DNA of 64,000 nucleotides from UBA4416 sp040386075 (lineage in GTDB: Bacteria > Bacteroidota > Bacteroidia > B-17B0 > Aurantibacillaceae). This document shows positions 8,331 to 18,027 of this stretch, one piece after another. Location of the stretch: assembly GCA_040386075.1 (NCBI GenBank), contig JAZKGE010000001.1, positions 36,450 through 100,449 on the forward strand, read 5' to 3'. Within the stretch, counting starts at the first letter, position 1, and each line of letters opens with the position of its first letter. A model generated the notes under the pieces. That model saw only the letters and a program-made list of their open reading frames with translations, was not told the DNA's origin and searched no databases. A program made the position numbers and the translations under genes.

Positions 8331-9038
8331 ATGGGCAAGAATTTAGTCATCATACCTACCTACAATGAGATCGAAAACATTGAAAAAATGATTCGTACGG
8401 TTTTTGATTTGCCCCGTGAATTTGAATTATTGATCGTTGACGATGGTTCTCCGGATGGAACAGCTGCCAAAGTAAAAGAATTGCAATCACAATTTTCAGG
8501 AAAATTACATATAGAAGAACGTAAGGGCAAACTGGGATTAGGCACTGCTTATATTCATGGTTTTAAATGGGCTTTAGCCCGTGATTATGACTTTATCTTT
8601 GAAATGGATTGTGATTTTAGTCACGACCCTAAAGATCTGGTTAGATTATTAGAAGCTTGTGAGAATGGTGCTGACGTAGCCGTTGGCTCCCGTTATATAA
8701 GTGGTGGTAAGGTAGATAACTGGCCCGTGGGTAGGATATTAATGAGTTACTTTGCTTCTGTATATGTTCGTATGATCTTATGGCTGCCTGTAAAAGACAC
8801 AACAGCGGGTTTTAAATGTTATCGCAAAAAGGTATTACAAACTATTGATTTGGATGCTATCAAATTTATGGGTTATGCCTTCCAGATAGAAATGAAATAC
8901 CGCGCTTATAAAAAAGGGTTTAAAATAGTTGAAGTACCTATTATGTTTACCGACCGTGTGTTAGGTGTGAGTAAAATGAGTACCAAGATATTTAAAGAAG
9001 CTTTTGTAGGCGTTGTTCAGATGCGTTTTATGAAGTAG
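8331..9038 (+). CDS. Polyprenol monophosphomannose synthase (GT2)
   Basis: A 235-residue glycosyltransferase family 2 enzyme of the Dpm1 type: VIIPTYNEIENIE, LIVDDGSPDGT, FEMDCDFSHDP (the DxD-like metal site), VGSRYISGG and a terminal amphipathic region DRVLGVSKMS. It moves mannose from GDP-mannose to polyprenyl phosphate, giving a donor for periplasmic glycosylation; Bacteroidota use such donors in protein O-glycosylation. No C-terminal membrane helices, so it is the short soluble form. It is divergent from rlpA/pyrC. A TATATTTA sequence at 8313-8320, one base off the -7 consensus, lies 10 nt before the ATG. Confidence 0.9.
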   Translation: MGKNLVIIPTYNEIENIEKMIRTVFDLPREFELLIVDDGSPDGTAAKVKELQSQFSGKLHIEERKGKLGLGTAYIHGFKWALARDYDFIFEMDCDFSHDPKDLVRLLEACENGADVAVGSRYISGGKVDNWPVGRILMSYFASVYVRMILWLPVKDTTAGFKCYRKKVLQTIDLDAIKFMGYAFQIEMKYRAYKKGFKIVEVPIMFTDRVLGVSKMSTKIFKEAFVGVVQMRFMK

Positions 9039-9055
9039 CTCAAATTAGTGAGGTT

Positions 9056-11326
9056 TTACACCCTCACACCAATTATTGTAATATCATCTACCTGTTCCAG
9101 ATCTCCGATCCAATTTCCCAGAGTTTTCTCCAAAAGATCTTTTTGATCAGCCATGGAACGATGTGAGTTTACTGCTAATATTTCTCTAAGATTTTTTGTC
9201 AAAAATTTCTTTCCTTTAGCGCCGCCAAACTGATCGGGATAACCATCGGTTAACGTATAAACAACATCCCCTTTTTGTAGTTTTATTTCGTGTAAAGTAA
9301 AAGGAATATCTTGTCTGTCATGTTTTCCAACTGGCATTTTATCGGCCTTCACCTCTATGATCTCAAAATTTTCGACGTGAGGACTTTCGTTTTGTTGCAT
9401 TGAAACCGGTCTAACGATCCATACCGGATTATGAGCCGATGCAACATAAAGAATTAGCCTGTTAAAGTCATACATACACAAACTACAGTCCATACCATCT
9501 TTTCCTCCGTCAGAACTCCCATCTTTTTTTAATCTCTCAATGATCGTTCTTCTTGTGCGATCTAATATAATTGCAGGTTCCGTAGCGCCCTGCTCAACGG
9601 CATTTTCTAAACTCGTAATGTTGAGCAAGCTCATAATCGCTCCCGGAACACCGTGCCCTGTGCTATCAGCTGTAGCTAAAATAAAATTTTCATTGCTCAA
9701 TAAAGATGCCCAATAGAAATCGCCACTAACCACGTCCTTCGGTTTAAATAGTACAAAATAGTCATTCAGGTTGCTATCCAACATTTCTTTTGTAGCTAAA
9801 AAACTGCGCTGTATCCGCTCTGCGTAATTTATACTGTCGGTAATTTCCTTATGCTTTTCTTCAACCAAATGTTTTTGCTCTTCAACCGCTAATTTTTGAG
9901 ATTCAATAATTTGTTTTTGCTTTTGAGTAACTTTAAAACGATTATATATAAAAACTGAGAATGCCAGAACTAAAGCTAAACCACCGTATAAAGCGTAACG
10001 TTGGGTTTGCTCCTGCTTAAATTTTGCATCATTTACTGCTCTTTCCTCAGCAACTTTTAAACTATCCGCCGTTTGTTTTTTATCAAACTCATACTGCATT
10101 TGCAGCTGTACTGTCTTCTTTGTGTTTTCCTTATTAATCAAACTATCGCCGTATAGGACAGCTAATTTATAGTTATTCAAAGCTTCTTTATAATTGCCCA
10201 ATATGGTATCTGCGGTCGACATTCCACTATAGCAAATCTCCACCAATGATAGTTCGCCTGAACTTTTACCTATATTTAATGCTTTTTGCATCATCTTCTT
10301 GCCCTCGGCCGCCTGGTTCAAATTAAGTCTGGCGATACCAGAATTATAATACGCTGAGCCTAAACATGAAACATCACCTATTTCTTCAGCCACTTTAATA
10401 GACCTGGTAAAATAATCCAGAGCGAGATCATATTTCCCAAATTCCTTGTATGTGCTTCCAATATTGGACAACGAGGAAGCTATACCACCCTTATTCCCTG
10501 CTTGTTCCGCAGCCCTCAAATTTTCTAAAAAATAGACGTTTGCTTTCTCAAAATCACCGGTTGAATAATATACATATCCAAGGCCAGTATTGGCTGCATT
10601 AATTATAACAGCATTACTCAATTCTTTGCCCATTTTCAATGCTGAACTAAACTGTGCCAACGCAGCATCACTATCGCCCTGCTCATTATAAATATTTCCA
10701 AGATTACTACTTATTTCAGCCATTCCAATTTTATCCTTTTCTTTTTCGTAAATTTTATAAGCCAGCAATAAATTTTTTATAGCTTCTGGAAACTTCCCTA
10801 ATACTGCTAAACAATTACCTAAACTTTGATAACTTTTTGCAGCATCCCGTTTAAGACCGTGTTTAGAGTCGATTTCCAATGAAATTAAAAAATGTTTTTG
10901 TGCCTCATCATAATTACCCTGACTGAAAAACACGTTACCAATACCGTTATGCGCTACTGAAATCAATTCATAATTTTTAGCCTTTTCACTTAAATTAAGA
11001 ACCTGATTAAATATTCGTAATGCTTCGGAATAACTTCCCAGACTAAGTTTTCCTAAACCTAAATTACCATACGCCCTTATCAATCCTTTGGAGTAACTAA
11101 GCTTCCCTGCTAATTTAATAGCCCTGCTTTCTACCTGAATAGCAGAATCATATATTCCCATATCAACATACACGGCTCCTAACCTGTTTAAGGTAATCAC
11201 ATAACTAGTATCCTGTTTGGAAATTTTCAGAACGCGATTTAAACTATCAATAGTTTTGTTCTGCGCCTTTAAAGAGTATGCTGCGCATAAAAGCAATAAA
11301 AAGCAATAGATTATTACATTCTTCAT
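9056..11326 (-). CDS. TPR sensor with SpoIIE/PP2C phosphatase output
   Basis: A 756-residue protein from the ATG at 11326, which opens a clear signal peptide (MKNVIIYCFLLLLCAAYSLKAQ); an upstream TTG would add six residues but overlaps a -7 box. About ten tetratricopeptide repeats fill residues 25-400, then one membrane helix (YALYGGLALVLAFSVFIY), a coiled coil (QKQKQIIESQKLAVEEQK) and a PP2C/SpoIIE phosphatase with SGDFYWA, ATADSTGHGVPGAIMS, ASAHNPVW and TDGYPDQFGG. The layout fits a periplasmic protein-protein sensor driving a cytoplasmic serine/threonine phosphatase, as in partner-switching systems, though no anti-sigma or STAS target is adjacent. Confidence 0.88.
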   Translation of the reverse strand: MKNVIIYCFLLLLCAAYSLKAQNKTIDSLNRVLKISKQDTSYVITLNRLGAVYVDMGIYDSAIQVESRAIKLAGKLSYSKGLIRAYGNLGLGKLSLGSYSEALRIFNQVLNLSEKAKNYELISVAHNGIGNVFFSQGNYDEAQKHFLISLEIDSKHGLKRDAAKSYQSLGNCLAVLGKFPEAIKNLLLAYKIYEKEKDKIGMAEISSNLGNIYNEQGDSDAALAQFSSALKMGKELSNAVIINAANTGLGYVYYSTGDFEKANVYFLENLRAAEQAGNKGGIASSLSNIGSTYKEFGKYDLALDYFTRSIKVAEEIGDVSCLGSAYYNSGIARLNLNQAAEGKKMMQKALNIGKSSGELSLVEICYSGMSTADTILGNYKEALNNYKLAVLYGDSLINKENTKKTVQLQMQYEFDKKQTADSLKVAEERAVNDAKFKQEQTQRYALYGGLALVLAFSVFIYNRFKVTQKQKQIIESQKLAVEEQKHLVEEKHKEITDSINYAERIQRSFLATKEMLDSNLNDYFVLFKPKDVVSGDFYWASLLSNENFILATADSTGHGVPGAIMSLLNITSLENAVEQGATEPAIILDRTRRTIIERLKKDGSSDGGKDGMDCSLCMYDFNRLILYVASAHNPVWIVRPVSMQQNESPHVENFEIIEVKADKMPVGKHDRQDIPFTLHEIKLQKGDVVYTLTDGYPDQFGGAKGKKFLTKNLREILAVNSHRSMADQKDLLEKTLGNWIGDLEQVDDITIIGVRV

Positions 11327-11331
11327 GTATA

Positions 11332-11339
11332 CAAATATA
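11332..11339 (-). promoter_or_regulatory. -7 promoter box abutting the TPR-SpoIIE start
   Basis: On the minus strand this reads TATATTTG, a full match to TAnnTTTG, with five bases between it and the ATG at 11326. Transcription would begin at or next to the start codon. Confidence 0.45.
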
Positions 11340-11373
11340 TACAATTCAAATAAATTTAATAAGAATCAGATCA

Positions 11374-12681
11374 CTACTTTATCATACTTCCATTCACTCT
11401 CAGCAGCTCAGTTTCAGCCATCTTAATATCGTATAAAGCTTCGATATAACGTGTTTGGGCATCTTCCAGATTTTTTTGCGTTTCAATGGTTTCCAGTAAA
11501 TTACTCTTTCCAACTTTATAACGCTCCAAAGAAATATTTAATACATCTTTAGAGTCGGCTAAATTCTGGCGCTCCAAATCAACAATTTGTTTATTTAATG
11601 TATAGGTTTTAAAACTTACAAAAACCTGTGCATCAATTTGCAACATCATCTGCTCGGTCATGTATTTTTGATTGAGGTATAATAAATTTCTTTCTTTCAC
11701 TAATTTATTATTTCTCATGCCATTAAATATAAGCCAGCTGGCAGTTACACCGCCATTTAAGCCTGCCTGTTGGTTCAAAAACACAATACCGGCCTGACTT
11801 TGAGCCCTTGTGAAATTATAGGCGCCATTCAACTGAATAAAAGGTAGATTAGCTGAGCGTGCTTCTTTAATAGTTTGAGAAGTGATCAATTCATTTTGTT
11901 TAGAAATGAGAATAGAAGAATTGGATTGCAACATATTCTTTTTTAATTCATCGATCTTTGGGTCAAAGTTTACGATAATAGAATCACTTGTATTGAACTC
12001 CGTATCAACCGGTTTATTCAGTAATGTGTTCAAACGTGTTTTGGTATTCAACAACTGTAACTCCAGCTGAATGAGCGCGCTCTTAGCTCTATTTTCATCC
12101 GACTGTGTTAACAACAGATCAACTTTAGAATCTGAACCTATTTCTAATTTTAATTTCGCGATCTTTTTTCGTTCTTCATAAATACTTAAATTTTGTTTGG
12201 ATGCTTTGATCAGTTCATTGATACGCACAACATCATAATAAGCTGCAATTACATCATACACCGTATTTTCCATTTGTTGTTTTAACTGAATAGCAGAAAG
12301 ATCTTCATTCAGACTCAATCTTTTTTTAATAGCAAACATTCTCAATCCATCAAATACAACCCAGTTGGCATTTACCGAAGCCGCAATATTATTGCTTTGA
12401 GCACCGGCTCTGTCCTGCACCACACCGGTATTAAATTCCTGATGAGAATTCAAACTGGCTGCATTAATTCCTGCATTCAACGTAACGGTTGGCGACATGC
12501 CTGCAGCGCCGAAATTATTTTGCGCCCTGGCAATTTCCTGTTGGTTCTTTACGATCTGAACCGAGTAGTTCTTTTCCAAAGCAGTTTTAATAGCATCATC
12601 GATTGTTAACACCGATTGAGCAAATGATGTTGAACTTAAAATCAATAATACAACTACAATTCTATATAGCATTTTCATCAT
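11374..12681 (-). CDS. TolC-family outer-membrane efflux channel
   Basis: A 435-residue outer membrane factor with signal peptide (MMKMLYRIVVVLLILSSTSFAQ). The paired repeats of the family are visible: LTIDDAIKTALEKNYSVQIV near the N-terminus and the long coiled-coil hairpins rich in Q/N/L (ELIKASKQNLSIYEERKK; VDLERQNLADSKDVLNISLE), with GxSNLLETIETQKNLEDAQ near the end. It forms the trimeric outer-membrane duct for the RND pump encoded just upstream, whose 3' end it overlaps by 20 nt. Last gene of the marR-adaptor-pump-channel operon. Confidence 0.93.
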   Translation of the reverse strand: MMKMLYRIVVVLLILSSTSFAQSVLTIDDAIKTALEKNYSVQIVKNQQEIARAQNNFGAAGMSPTVTLNAGINAASLNSHQEFNTGVVQDRAGAQSNNIAASVNANWVVFDGLRMFAIKKRLSLNEDLSAIQLKQQMENTVYDVIAAYYDVVRINELIKASKQNLSIYEERKKIAKLKLEIGSDSKVDLLLTQSDENRAKSALIQLELQLLNTKTRLNTLLNKPVDTEFNTSDSIIVNFDPKIDELKKNMLQSNSSILISKQNELITSQTIKEARSANLPFIQLNGAYNFTRAQSQAGIVFLNQQAGLNGGVTASWLIFNGMRNNKLVKERNLLYLNQKYMTEQMMLQIDAQVFVSFKTYTLNKQIVDLERQNLADSKDVLNISLERYKVGKSNLLETIETQKNLEDAQTRYIEALYDIKMAETELLRVNGSMIK

Positions 12682-15600
12682 CTTTAATTTCTTTTACAAT
12701 AGCATCTTCTTTTTTGTCTTTTACTAAAAAAGAATAGATGGCCGGAATTACAAAAAGCGTTAATACCATGGATAATAATAATCCACCAATGATCACAATT
12801 CCCATTCCCATACGGCTTTTAGATCCAGCGCCCAAAGCCATGGCAATTGGTAATGCACCTAACATGGTTGCTAAACTGGTCATTAAAATAGGACGCAAAC
12901 GCGCTGTAGATGCCTCGATCAATGCTTCTCTCACTTTCATCCCTCTCTCTCTGAGCTGATTAGTGAATTCAATAATTAAAATACCGTTCTTGGTTACCAA
13001 ACCAATCAACATGATCATTCCTATCTGGCTATAGATATTCAAGGTTTCGTTGAAATACCACAGAGAAAACAAAGCGCCCGACAAAGCCATAGGAACGGTT
13101 AGCATAATAATAAACGGTTCCACAAAACTTTCAAACTGGGCCGCCAGCAATAAATAGATCAATACCAATGCTAATACAAAAGCAAACAAAATATTGGAAG
13201 AACTTTCGGAAAAATCACGGGATGCACCGGTTAAAGAAGTAGTAAAACTATCATCCAGGATCTGATCTGCAATTTTATTCATTTCATCAATACCATCACC
13301 AATGGTTTTACCCGGAGCCAAACCTGCCTGAACGGTAGCAGACTGATACCGATTATAGTGATATAACTGAGGTGGACTGCTTCGTTCAATTACAGTAATA
13401 ATATTATCCAACTGGATCATTTCTCCTTTATCATTTTTTACGAAAAGGTCTTTTATATCATTTGGGTCATCACGGTTTTCACGATTTACCTGCCCTACAA
13501 CCTGGTATTGCTTATCACCTTTGATATAATAACCAAAACGTTGTCCGCTTAATGCCAATTGAATGGTTTGTGCTACATCGGCAATAGATACTCCCATTGT
13601 TTTGGCTTTATCCCTATTGATCTCAACTATCAACTCCGGCTTATTGAATTTCAAATTCACATCCGAGCCCTGAAATGTCGGATTTTTACTTACCAGTTCC
13701 ATGAACTTAGGTAGCTTTTCACGTATCTTATTAAAATCATTATTTTGCAAAACAAACTGAACCGGCATGGCACCTTTTGGACCCCCACCCGACGAGATTG
13801 ATTGCTCCTGTATCACAAACACTTTTCCTTCCGGAAATTGAGATAAATTCTTTGTAATGTAATTAGCGATCTGTTCCTGGGTGCGTTCTCTATCTTCAGA
13901 TTGTGATAAAGCTAACCGCACAAAACCTGTATTAACGGCGCCTGATCCGGCAAAACCGGGGGCTGTAACGGTTAAACAAACTTGTTTTTCTTCAACCGAA
14001 TCTCCAACAAATTTTGATACCCGATCCATTAAAGCATCGGTTGATTCAAACGATGTCCCTTCGGGCATGGTCACTAGCATCCTCAACCAGTTCCTGTCTT
14101 CTAAAGGCGACAATTCTGATTTGAGTTGCGATCCAAAGAAAAATATTGCTCCGGTAGAAATGCATAAAATGATCAATGCCCACCATCTTTTTTGAAGAAA
14201 ATTAGTCACCGAGTTTTTAAACCAATTATCTAAACCAACAAAAAACGGTTCTGACCATAAATAGAATTTACTTTTTTTAGTAGGATCTTTTCTCACCAGT
14301 TTTGCATTCAGCATTGGTGTTAAGGTTAACGATACAAAAGCAGAAATTAGAACCGCCCCGGCTATCACCACACCAAACTCTCTGAACAATCGTCCTACAA
14401 ATCCTTCCAAAAATATCACGGGCATAAATACAGCAGCTAAGGTAAGTGATGTAACAATAACTGCTACATAGATCTCTCGTGTTCCCTCAATAGCTGCTTC
14501 CTTAGGTGCCATCCCTTTTTCCAGCTTCTTGAAAATATTTTCTGTAACAACAATACCATCATCTACAACCAATCCCGTTGCAAGCACAATAGCTAAAAGT
14601 GTTAATACATTGATAGAATAATCCATCATGTACATAATAAAGAAAGCACCTATTAGCGATACAGGAATGTCGATTAAAGGACGAAAAGCGATCAGCCAAT
14701 CCCTGAAGAATAAAAAGATAATTAAGATCACCAGTATCAAAGCAATGATCAAAGTTTCCGCAACTTCTGTAATTGATTTTTTAATGAAACGAGTATTATC
14801 TAATGCAATATTAATGGTATAATCTTTTGGAAGATCTTTTTTCAGAAGTTCATAACGTTTATAAAATTCATCAGAAATATCAATGTAGTTAGCCCCCGGT
14901 AAAGGCACTAAACCTAAACCCACCATTGGTGTTCCTGATTCCTTTAAAATGGTTTCTTCATTTTCTGCACCTAATTCAACTTTGGCAACATCACGCAAGC
15001 GAACTATATTATTATCGTTTTCTTTAACGATCATTGCTTCAAACTCAGGCACTGTTGACAATCTGCCAATTGTATTAACTGTAAGCTCAGTTGTATTTCC
15101 TTCGATCTTACCGGCTGGCAGATCCACGTTTTCCCTGTCGAGGGCTTGTTTGACATCCAGTGGCGTTAAGTTATATGCGGCCAACCTATCCGGCTTTAAA
15201 CGGATACGCATGCAATAGCGGCGTTGTCCCCATATCTGAACATTACTAACACCTGAAATAGTTTGCAAATTTTGAGCGATCACATTTTCGGCATAATCAC
15301 TCACTTCTAATAAAGAACGGGTGTCGCTTACAAGTGTCATAGATATGATCGCATCCGAATTCGCATCAGCTTTTGAAACCACCGGCGGCGCATCGATATC
15401 TTGTGGTAATTGCCTAACGGCTTGTGATACTTTATCACGCACATCATTAGCCGCAGCTTCCAAATTGGAGCTCAAATTAAATTCAACTGTAATAATGCTG
15501 GAACCCTGGTTGGAAGAAGAAGATAAGGTACGGATGCCATCAATACCGTTAATAGCTTTTTCTAATGGCTCGGTAATTTGCGACTGAATTACATCGGCAT

Positions 15601-15763
15601 TTGCTCCGGTGTAACTTGTACGCACCGTAATTACAGGCGGATCAATAGATGGAAATTCCCGAACACCTAAATAATTAAATCCTATCGCACCAAACAAAAT
15701 GATGATGATAGAAAAAACGGTGACTAATACCGGCCGCTTTACACTTAACGATGCTAAATCCAT
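12662..15763 (-). CDS. RND multidrug efflux pump (HAE-1 type permease)
   Basis: A 1033-residue inner-membrane transporter of the AcrB class. It has the N-terminal helix (RPVLVTVFSIIIILFG), the two large periplasmic loops, and the proton relay Asp pair in helix 4 (LVVDDGIVVTENIFK) with the partner lysine in helix 10 (GLVTKNGILIIEF). The motif YTGANADVIQSQITEPLEKA is typical of HAE-1 pumps for hydrophobic or amphiphilic drugs rather than metals (no CzcA metal motifs). It lies 1 nt after the adaptor gene and overlaps the tolC-like gene. Substrates cannot be read from sequence. Confidence 0.95.
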   Translation of the reverse strand: MDLASLSVKRPVLVTVFSIIIILFGAIGFNYLGVREFPSIDPPVITVRTSYTGANADVIQSQITEPLEKAINGIDGIRTLSSSSNQGSSIITVEFNLSSNLEAAANDVRDKVSQAVRQLPQDIDAPPVVSKADANSDAIISMTLVSDTRSLLEVSDYAENVIAQNLQTISGVSNVQIWGQRRYCMRIRLKPDRLAAYNLTPLDVKQALDRENVDLPAGKIEGNTTELTVNTIGRLSTVPEFEAMIVKENDNNIVRLRDVAKVELGAENEETILKESGTPMVGLGLVPLPGANYIDISDEFYKRYELLKKDLPKDYTINIALDNTRFIKKSITEVAETLIIALILVILIIFLFFRDWLIAFRPLIDIPVSLIGAFFIMYMMDYSINVLTLLAIVLATGLVVDDGIVVTENIFKKLEKGMAPKEAAIEGTREIYVAVIVTSLTLAAVFMPVIFLEGFVGRLFREFGVVIAGAVLISAFVSLTLTPMLNAKLVRKDPTKKSKFYLWSEPFFVGLDNWFKNSVTNFLQKRWWALIILCISTGAIFFFGSQLKSELSPLEDRNWLRMLVTMPEGTSFESTDALMDRVSKFVGDSVEEKQVCLTVTAPGFAGSGAVNTGFVRLALSQSEDRERTQEQIANYITKNLSQFPEGKVFVIQEQSISSGGGPKGAMPVQFVLQNNDFNKIREKLPKFMELVSKNPTFQGSDVNLKFNKPELIVEINRDKAKTMGVSIADVAQTIQLALSGQRFGYYIKGDKQYQVVGQVNRENRDDPNDIKDLFVKNDKGEMIQLDNIITVIERSSPPQLYHYNRYQSATVQAGLAPGKTIGDGIDEMNKIADQILDDSFTTSLTGASRDFSESSSNILFAFVLALVLIYLLLAAQFESFVEPFIIMLTVPMALSGALFSLWYFNETLNIYSQIGMIMLIGLVTKNGILIIEFTNQLRERGMKVREALIEASTARLRPILMTSLATMLGALPIAMALGAGSKSRMGMGIVIIGGLLLSMVLTLFVIPAIYSFLVKDKKEDAIVKEIKDDENAI

Positions 15764-15764
15764 A

Positions 15765-16832
15765 TTAGTTAACTGATTTTAATAATTTTAATTCCGAATC
15801 TTTTTTGATCGATAATAAACCTGTGGTAATAACTGTATCTCCTGCTTGCAAACCATCAACGATCTGTATCTTATCATCCGTGCGAACGCCTATAGTTACG
15901 ACAGCTTCAGTAGCAATGCCATTTTTAGCAACAAATACTTTTTGTCCCTTTAAAGTAGGTATCACACATTGCGTTGGCACCATCAATGCGTTCTCGGTCT
16001 TGCCTAAATTGGCATACACTTTCACAAAGCTACCAGGGTAAAATAACTGATCGCCATTATAAGCAGCTCTTGCTTTAATGGTTTTTGTCATTTCATCTAC
16101 TCTTGGCTCAATAGCATAAATAGTAGCCTTGTATTGCTCTTTAATACTGGTATTCTCGCTAGAGAATTTTACTTCGATACCTTTATTAAATAAAGCACTG
16201 TATTTTTCAGGAACAGAAAATTCAACATACAATGGCTTTACCTGTACCAAAGAAACGATCGGTGAACTGGTATTCACATAAGAACCTTCACTGATATTTT
16301 TTAATCCAATAACACCGGTAAATGGAGCAACAATACTTGTTTTGGCTAATTGCGCCATAATGTATGCCTGGTCGGCTTTTAAAGAACTCAACTCATTGGC
16401 TTGTATATCCAACTCTTCTTTGCTGATCCCGTTAATAGTTATTAATTTATTAAGTCGTTCCAGTTTCTGTTCAGATAAGCTGATCTGGGTTTTAGATTTC
16501 ATTAACTGAGCCTGCAGATCAGCATCGTTCAATCTTACCAGAATACTGCCTTTATTTACGGTTTCACCTTCTTTAAAATAAATAGCGGTGATCTTTCCTC
16601 CTACTTCAGGAATGATATCAATTTGATTCAGAGCACCGATCTTACCTGTGGCAAACACATCGTTATCAAACACTACGGGTTTTACCACATAATAATTAAC
16701 AGCTGAAGGCCCTTTAGGTTTTCCCTTAGCAGCTGCGGCGGCATCTTCTTTGGGTGCAAAGAAAATAAACTTAGATGCTACTACTAATGCAATAACAACT
16801 ACAATGATGATCCAGTTTGGTATTTTTTTCAT
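15765..16832 (-). CDS. RND periplasmic adaptor (membrane fusion protein)
   Basis: A 355-residue HlyD/AcrA-family adaptor anchored by an N-terminal helix (WIIIVVVIALVVASKFIFF). The lipoyl half-motifs (VGGKITAIYFKEGETVNKGS; PFTGVIGLKNISEGSYV) flank an alpha-hairpin (LMKSKTQISLSEQKLERLNK), followed by the beta-barrel domain. No lipobox, so it is membrane-anchored rather than a lipoprotein. It links the pump to the TolC-like channel. It is 20 nt downstream of the MarR gene. Confidence 0.93.
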   Translation of the reverse strand: MKKIPNWIIIVVVIALVVASKFIFFAPKEDAAAAAKGKPKGPSAVNYYVVKPVVFDNDVFATGKIGALNQIDIIPEVGGKITAIYFKEGETVNKGSILVRLNDADLQAQLMKSKTQISLSEQKLERLNKLITINGISKEELDIQANELSSLKADQAYIMAQLAKTSIVAPFTGVIGLKNISEGSYVNTSSPIVSLVQVKPLYVEFSVPEKYSALFNKGIEVKFSSENTSIKEQYKATIYAIEPRVDEMTKTIKARAAYNGDQLFYPGSFVKVYANLGKTENALMVPTQCVIPTLKGQKVFVAKNGIATEAVVTIGVRTDDKIQIVDGLQAGDTVITTGLLSIKKDSELKLLKSVN

Positions 16833-16852
16833 AAACAGTATTTTATTTTAAT

Positions 16853-17359
16853 CTATACTTTATCAGAAGCTACGGTCTTTTTTTTTCGGCCTGTTTTTTT
16901 ATAATTAAAGAACAAATCAGTAGCCGGTAATGTTTTTAAATTTGTTGACAGTTGACATAATACTTTGTTAAATGTAGCCTGTTCCTCTTTTGACACATTG
17001 GAAAATATTTCGGCATCAATGTTATTAAAAGCATTTACAATTTCGGCTGTTTGCTTTGATCCCTTTTTGGTTAAGACTATAAAGTGTTCTCTTCTATCTT
17101 CAGGGTTCACATTTCTGTCAACAAAACCAACTTTAATTAAGTGATCGATCACTTTAACCATAGCTGTTTTATCAATTGCAAGGTTATTACAAATAAATTG
17201 TTGATTGCAGCCATTGTGCTCATTTAAAAAGAAAAGAATGGAATAATATCTTTCAATATCAAGACTTTCGAGGCTTTTACTCAAAACACTGTAATATAAT
17301 TTAGAAAGGATAAGTGCTTTGGTGCCAACAGAAAGCTTTGAATAATTAGTAGTAGTCAT
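16853..17359 (-). CDS. MarR-family repressor of the efflux operon
   Basis: A 168-residue winged-helix regulator: helix-turn-helix region CNQQFICNNLAIDKTAMVKV, then the wing VNPEDRREHFIVLTKKG, both diagnostic of MarR. Dimerisation helices lie at both ends; the basic C-terminal tail (KKTGRKKKTVASDK) is unusual and may touch DNA. It is first in the efflux operon and very probably represses it: the upstream region carries a perfect inverted repeat around the -7 box. Typical ligands are phenolic or other small drug-like molecules; none can be assigned here. Confidence 0.9.
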   Translation of the reverse strand: MTTTNYSKLSVGTKALILSKLYYSVLSKSLESLDIERYYSILFFLNEHNGCNQQFICNNLAIDKTAMVKVIDHLIKVGFVDRNVNPEDRREHFIVLTKKGSKQTAEIVNAFNNIDAEIFSNVSKEEQATFNKVLCQLSTNLKTLPATDLFFNYKKTGRKKKTVASDKV

Positions 17360-17376
17360 TTAAAACAGTTTAATTC

Positions 17377-17405
17377 TATAATAGTTGACAAATGTAACTA
17401 TTATA
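17377..17405 (-). promoter_or_regulatory. marR operator: inverted repeat enclosing the -7 box
   Basis: TATAATAGTT at 17377-17386 and AACTATTATA at 17396-17405 form a perfect 10-bp inverted repeat with a 9-nt spacer. On the minus strand the spacer region holds TACATTTG (17389-17396), a full match to the -7 consensus, 29 nt before the marR ATG. A repressor dimer on the repeat would cover the -7 element and block the whole efflux operon. Confidence 0.7.
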
Positions 17406-17584
17406 TAAGTTCATAATTGCATTTAACGCTTTTTAACTTTACTAAAAAAGTCAGCATTAATCCATTTAAAAACAGGGAAGTTTGTGCCAAACAGGCTTAT
17501 AATAATAGCTTATCGGTTAAGAACCTAAGCAAATATTTCTTAACTTTATGGTAGCATTTGTGTTATACATAAAAGTAAAAGATC

Positions 17585-18022
17585 ATGAAATTTTATTCAA
17601 CCTACGCTATAGAACAATTTGGCAAGCACATTCACGGTGATGTACAAGCTTTTAACTGGCTAATAGATAATAATTACCGTGAATTAATAGCAACATTAGA
17701 TGCCATACGCGACGACAAAAAAGCATTCCAATTTTTAATCGACGGAAAATTCTTTGAACTGGCAGCATTTGCTAATGCAATTTGGGACGACAGTAAAGCA
17801 TTTAAATTTTTAATAGACCAAAAAGCGTTCGACTGGGCTGCCTGTGCTAACTTTATAAATGGCGATGATAAAGCCGAAGCTGCATTAAGAAGAGGTGGAA
17901 AAGCTCATTTTGTGGCTTTGGCACATGCGATCCTGGGACGTATCCATGAAGATGGCGATAGAAACACTTCTCCTACCGGTGTTATTAAAAATATGTTGGA
18001 TTTTAAAAAAGCTTTTAAATAA
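17585..18022 (+). CDS. Uncharacterised protein with ~25-residue helical repeats
   Basis: A 145-residue soluble protein without signal peptide. Residues 19-95 hold three tandem copies of about 25 residues with the pattern xKAFxFLIDxxxFxxAAxANAIxxDD (repeat starts near 19, 45 and 70), and a degenerate fourth copy follows to residue 118 (ALRRGGKAHFVALAHAILG). The period, hydrophobic pattern and conserved DD ends suggest a helical solenoid. I do not recognise a named family. It is 5 nt before the next gene, so the two form an operon. A binding or scaffold role is a guess. Confidence 0.7.
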   Translation: MKFYSTYAIEQFGKHIHGDVQAFNWLIDNNYRELIATLDAIRDDKKAFQFLIDGKFFELAAFANAIWDDSKAFKFLIDQKAFDWAACANFINGDDKAEAALRRGGKAHFVALAHAILGRIHEDGDRNTSPTGVIKNMLDFKKAFK

Positions 18023-18027
18023 ATTTT

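Noticed and set aside
11326..11344. Six-residue extension of the TPR-SpoIIE protein from an upstream TTG
   Set aside because: It overlaps a full -7 promoter box and precedes a clear signal peptide beginning at the ATG.
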